From positions 48,002 through 112,001 of the forward strand of contig CANBNG010000016.1 in the NCBI GenBank assembly GCA_947370975.1: DNA of 64,000 nucleotides, given 5' to 3'. Source of the DNA: Beijerinckiaceae bacterium (GTDB lineage Bacteria; Pseudomonadota; Alphaproteobacteria; Rhizobiales; Beijerinckiaceae). Each line of letters begins with the position of its first letter. The stretch's first letter is position 1. Made by a program: the position numbers and the translations under genes. Of this stretch, positions 61,003-64,000 are shown one piece after another. The notes beneath the pieces are model-generated. The model worked only from the letters and a program-made list of their open reading frames with translations. It was not told the DNA's origin and ran no database searches.

Positions 61003-62445
61003 ATGTCAGCTGGTAAAAAGCATAATCACATGCCTCAACCTTGCGTGTCAGCCGGTGGCCGGTTGAGCGGTTCGAACACCCCAAACCCTCAGATCGAACA
61101 ATTGAGCGTCGCAGCCCTGCGGCCCTACCCGCGCAATGCCCGCACCCATTCGAAAAAGCAGGTCCGGCAAATTGCCGAGAGCATCAAGCGGTTTGGTTTC
61201 ACCAATCCGATCCTGATCGATGGGGAGGGAATAATCCTTGCCGGCCACGGCCGGGTCGAGGCGGCAAAACTGCTCGGACTGTCCACGCTTCCCTGCCTGC
61301 GCATCGATCACATGTCAGCCGATGAAAAGCGCGCCTATGTGCTGGCCGACAACAAGCTCGCCCTGAATGCGGGCTGGGACGAGGAATTGCTCGGCCTTGA
61401 ACTCCAGGAGCTCCAGGCCTCTGACATGGACTTCAGTCTGGACGTCACCGGCTTCTCCATCGCCGAAATCGATCATCTGATCGATGGGCTTGCGCCCGAG
61501 GAGGCAGGCAACCCCGCAGATGAGATCCTGCCAGGGCTCGACCCGGCCCATCCGCGCTCGAAGCCCGGCGACATCTGGCGGCTTGGTCGTCACCGGCTGA
61601 TTTGCGGTGATTCGCTCGACCCCAACATCGTCGCAGCCCTGATGGATGGAGAGCTGGCGGATATGGTCTTCACGGACCCGCCCTATAACGTACCCATTTC
61701 GGGCCATGTCGGGGGACTGGGGGCCATCCAGCACCGTGAATTTGCCATGGCCTCGGGGGAGATGAGCGCGGGCGAGTTCACGGCGTTCCTGGGGACCGCG
61801 TTCCAGAACCTGATTGCCCATAGCCTCGAGGGCTCGATCCATTACATCTGCATGGACTGGCGCCACATGGGCGAGGTCATGAGCGCGGGGACGCGCGTTT
61901 ACACCGAGCTCAAGAACCTGATCGTCTGGGTCAAGGACAATGGCGGGATGGGCACCTTCTACAGGTCCCGGCACGAATTGATCTTCGCCTTCAAGAAAGG
62001 CGCGGCGCCCCACATCAACAGTTTCGAGCTTGGCCAGCATGGCCGCTACCGGACCAATGTCTGGGAGTACAAGGGCGTCAACACCCTGAAAGCGGGACGG
62101 ATGGAGGAGCTGGCCCTGCACCCGACGGTGAAGCCGGTCGCCATGATTGTCGATGCGATCAAGGATGTGTCGGCGCGCAGGGGAATTGTCCTCGATCTCT
62201 TTGGTGGCTCCGGATCAACCTTGATTGGGGCGGAGAAGACGGGCCGGTGCGCCAGGCTGTCCGAATATGATCCGCTTTATTGCGATCTGATCATCCGCCG
62301 CTGGGAGATGATCGCCAGGGATGAAGCAGAACTGATCGCCTGTGGCCTTCCCCAGACCCATCCCGTGCTGTGTCTCGCCCCCGGGCAGAAAAACCCCGGT
62401 CTGCCTCACACACAGGCTCTGAACATGCAGCAGGGGAGCCTCTGA
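61003..62445 (+). CDS. ParB-domain DNA methyltransferase (DPPY, beta class)
   Basis: 480 residues from the ATG at 61003, behind TTGGAG. An N-terminal ParB/Srx-like domain (LRPYPRNARTHSKKQV, GHGRVEAAKLLGL) of about 110 residues is followed by a D12-like methyltransferase: the catalytic VFTDPPYNVPISG near residue 225, then VLDLFGGSGSTLIGAEKTGR for S-adenosylmethionine near residue 395. Motif order marks the beta class, usually adenine-N6 or cytosine-N4 methylation. No restriction enzyme is adjacent. Fused ParB-methylase proteins with a DUF5681 partner are typical of alphaproteobacterial prophage-like islands. Confidence 0.9.
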   Translation: MSAGKKHNHMPQPCVSAGGRLSGSNTPNPQIEQLSVAALRPYPRNARTHSKKQVRQIAESIKRFGFTNPILIDGEGIILAGHGRVEAAKLLGLSTLPCLRIDHMSADEKRAYVLADNKLALNAGWDEELLGLELQELQASDMDFSLDVTGFSIAEIDHLIDGLAPEEAGNPADEILPGLDPAHPRSKPGDIWRLGRHRLICGDSLDPNIVAALMDGELADMVFTDPPYNVPISGHVGGLGAIQHREFAMASGEMSAGEFTAFLGTAFQNLIAHSLEGSIHYICMDWRHMGEVMSAGTRVYTELKNLIVWVKDNGGMGTFYRSRHELIFAFKKGAAPHINSFELGQHGRYRTNVWEYKGVNTLKAGRMEELALHPTVKPVAMIVDAIKDVSARRGIVLDLFGGSGSTLIGAEKTGRCARLSEYDPLYCDLIIRRWEMIARDEAELIACGLPQTHPVLCLAPGQKNPGLPHTQALNMQQGSL

Positions 62446-63167
62446 TGGCGCGCAACGCAAGAAAGCTTCCTCCCAAGGGGTCCGTGAATCCAAAGCCCCG
62501 GACCCATGACGTTGGATATGGCAAACCACCCGTCGAGACACGCTTCAAGTCGGGGCAGTCTGGCAATCCACGCGGGCGTCCAAAAGGCGCCCGCACCAAG
62601 AAGGCGGTCAAACCTGAACGCCTGGAGGCCATCATCATTGGGGAGGCCTATCGCCTCATCAAGGTGAACGAGGGCGACCAACAGGTCTCGATGCCCTTGG
62701 CCCAGGCGGTCATGAGGTCGCTCTGCGTCAACGCCGCCAAGGGCCAGCCGCGTGCCCAGAAGCTGTTCATCGATCTTGTCAGACTGACTGAGCAGGCCCA
62801 GCAGGCGCGCCATGACGAGATGCTTGAAGCGATCCTGGCTTACAAACTCGGATGGAGCGAGGAGCTTGATCGCCGCAAGTCGCTAGGCCTTGCTGCGCCC
62901 GATCTCGCACCCCATCCTGATGACATCATCATCAATCTGAATACTGGCGGGATCGAAATCACCGGGCCCATGACTGCAGACGAGCAGAAGATCTGGAGAC
63001 GGATACGCACACGCATCAAGGATGCCGAGCAGGCAATCGCGGAGGGCGAGGACATGCTGGCCAAACCAGAGCACCAAACTTATCGCCGGCAGATCGAAGG
63101 TGACATCGTGTTCGAGAAGCGGCTTCGTGACAGGTTGAGGACTGCGATTGGTAATTGGGATCGCTAG
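62445..63167 (+). CDS. DUF5681-domain protein
   Basis: 240 residues from the ATG at 62445, overlapping the methyltransferase stop (TGATG). The N-terminus carries FKSGQSGNPRGRPKGAR, the DUF5681 signature, after a basic stretch. The rest is helical and rich in charged residues (EEGDMLAKPEHQTYRR-like C-terminus). The family is found next to phage packaging or methyltransferase genes; function is unknown. It is co-transcribed with the methyltransferase. Confidence 0.88.
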   Translation: MARNARKLPPKGSVNPKPRTHDVGYGKPPVETRFKSGQSGNPRGRPKGARTKKAVKPERLEAIIIGEAYRLIKVNEGDQQVSMPLAQAVMRSLCVNAAKGQPRAQKLFIDLVRLTEQAQQARHDEMLEAILAYKLGWSEELDRRKSLGLAAPDLAPHPDDIIINLNTGGIEITGPMTADEQKIWRRIRTRIKDAEQAIAEGEDMLAKPEHQTYRRQIEGDIVFEKRLRDRLRTAIGNWDR

Positions 63168-63266
63168 ATGCATTTATTCTACCTCATCAGGAGATTGACA
63201 GCGGTCTATAAGCACCTCCCGCCAAGCATGAATCGGCGTCTGCCTTTGTCTCGTACCACCAGATAA

Positions 63267-63734
63267 TTGGAGATCGACCTGCTCGAAGCCTAGCGCGACG
63301 AGATCGAGGAGCGGCTGAACGCGCTGCTGCGCGAGGCCGGGCGCGGCGACACCCTCACCTTGCTGCAAAAGGCGCCTAGTGTCGGCCCGCCAGGCTCGCA
63401 GCAGATATGCCCGAGCTCGGCCACATCGGGCGGCGCGTCGCAGCGAGCCTTGCCGGACTCGCGCCCCACATCCAGCAGAGCGGGATTGACCGCGGCCGCG
63501 CCTCGATCTCCGGCGGACGCCCCTGCGTGCGCGCCGCGCTCTACATGGCAGCCCTCATCGCGAGCCATTCAAACCCTCGCTTCAAGGCTGAATACAATGC
63601 CATGCGGGATGCCGGAAAACCCACCAAAGTCGCCTTCATCGCAATCGCCCGAAAAACTGCTCGTCATCCTCAACCAGATGATCGCTGAACAAAAACCATG
63701 GACCGAACAGCGGAGACTGCAATCCGACAATTGA
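63267..63734 (+). pseudogene. IS110-family transposase, C-terminal remnant with frameshifts
   Basis: The reading moves between frames. Frame A (63267 to about 63400) has an internal TAG; frame B (63407 to about 63655) encodes ASLAGLAPHIQQSGIDRGRA, then GGRPCVRAALYMAAL; frame A resumes with KLLVILNQMIAEQKPW to a stop at 63734. These are the C-terminal motifs of IS110/IS1111 transposases (SG..RG, GGR..R..LYM, KLL). The N-terminal catalytic half is absent. It is a decayed insertion sequence remnant. Confidence 0.85.
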
Positions 63735-63762
63735 CGGCCAATACACTCGCCAAACGATATGC

Positions 63763-64000
63763 TTATATAATAACCAAAAAATCAGAATAGCCAAGTTCTG
63801 GATGCGTTGGCGATTCTAACAAAGCGATCTGCACTGCTGTGGCGCTACCTATACCATCTGAGTCATAATAGAGTGCACCTGACGCGCTATTGTAGATAAA
63901 CCGGTCGGTCGCATCATGCGCTGACGTCACCCCTGTACCGGACCAGAATGCGTCCAAATTCAAATTGCCTAATGCTGCACCTCCCAAGCCAGCAAAGATC
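63763..64000 (-). CDS. RTX-like calcium-binding secreted protein, C-terminal end
   Basis: The last 79 codons of a minus-strand gene that begins beyond the window. The segment DRFIYNSASGALYYDSDGIG followed by a hydrophobic strand and a final LGYSDFLVII matches the C-terminal region of hemolysin-type (RTX) proteins secreted by type I systems. No nonapeptide repeats fall inside the window. A downstream secretion signal is typical of this end. Confidence 0.75.
   Translation of the reverse strand, partial: IFAGLGGAALGNLNLDAFWSGTGVTSAHDATDRFIYNSASGALYYDSDGIGSATAVQIALLESPTHPELGYSDFLVII

Noticed and set aside
1..64000. tRNA, rRNA or CRISPR array
   Set aside because: No cloverleaf-like sequence, rRNA segment or regularly spaced repeats seen on reading; a tRNAscan or CRISPR tool could still find a missed one.

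Overview
The window reads as a chromosomal segment of a Gram-negative bacterium, most likely an alphaproteobacterium of the Hyphomicrobiales (rhizobial) type. The grounds are moderate-to-high GC, an Omp25/31-like surface barrel, Bug-type and other periplasmic binding proteins, LysR-controlled catabolic blocks, and a ParB/methyltransferase plus DUF5681 pair of the kind seen in alphaproteobacterial islands. The genus cannot be named from the sequence alone.

Left part (1 to about 19,000) is accessory catabolism and transport. A minus-strand operon (11024 to 2933) encodes two DapA-family aldolase/lyase proteins, a GST, an iron-type ABC importer (permease, ATPase, binding protein), an SDR dehydrogenase and a polar-amino-acid-type binding protein. 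It is divergent from a LysR regulator. Next come a Gfo/Idh/MocA oxidoreductase, a flavin reductase, a second LysR, a luciferase-like monooxygenase, a CMD-family protein, a Bug binding protein and an MFS transporter. A surface barrel and an orphan autotransporter-repeat ORF lie between this part and the next.

Centre (20,741 to 52,735) is a complete hybrid PKS-NRPS cluster for a short lipopeptide. It is one long, tightly coupled minus-strand operon. The order is: small peptide resembling NHLP (nitrile-hydratase-like) leaders; stable hairpin; 228-aa unknown protein; KS-AT-ACP-aminotransferase-C-A(Asp)-PCP-E megasynthase; TauD-type oxygenase; C*-A-PCP-TE synthetase; C-A-PCP-C synthetase; unknown 390-aa protein; ACC-deaminase-like PLP enzyme; luciferase-like monooxygenase; fatty acyl-AMP ligase; ACP; RND adaptor and pump; ABC exporter with a cyclic-nucleotide-binding domain. 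A type II thioesterase converges on its end. My reading is: fatty acid activated and loaded on the ACP, one malonyl extension, transamination to a beta-amino acyl chain, D-Asp, a residue chosen by an unusual Cys-like pocket, then a Gln-like residue possibly beta-hydroxylated on its carrier, and release by the TE. The front half follows iturin/mycosubtilin logic. The TE-bearing protein starts with a condensation-like domain that has lost its catalytic motif, and the other synthetase ends with a spare C domain, so gene order and assembly order probably differ.

Right of the cluster (52,945 to 60,046) is a partner-switching regulatory block: SpoIIE/RsbU-type phosphatase with HAMP sensor, two membrane sensor-like proteins, a periplasmic binding protein, a GNAT-like protein, a STAS antagonist and a HATPase anti-sigma-type kinase. 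It ends in the Sfp-type phosphopantetheinyl transferase that the megasynthases need. No sigma factor is visible.

Far right (60,047 to 64,000) is mobile-element debris: a serine-recombinase fragment, a repeat-bearing non-coding stretch, a ParB-domain DNA methyltransferase with a DUF5681 protein, a frameshifted IS110-family transposase, and the C-terminal end of an RTX-like secreted protein. I saw no rRNA, tRNA or CRISPR array.
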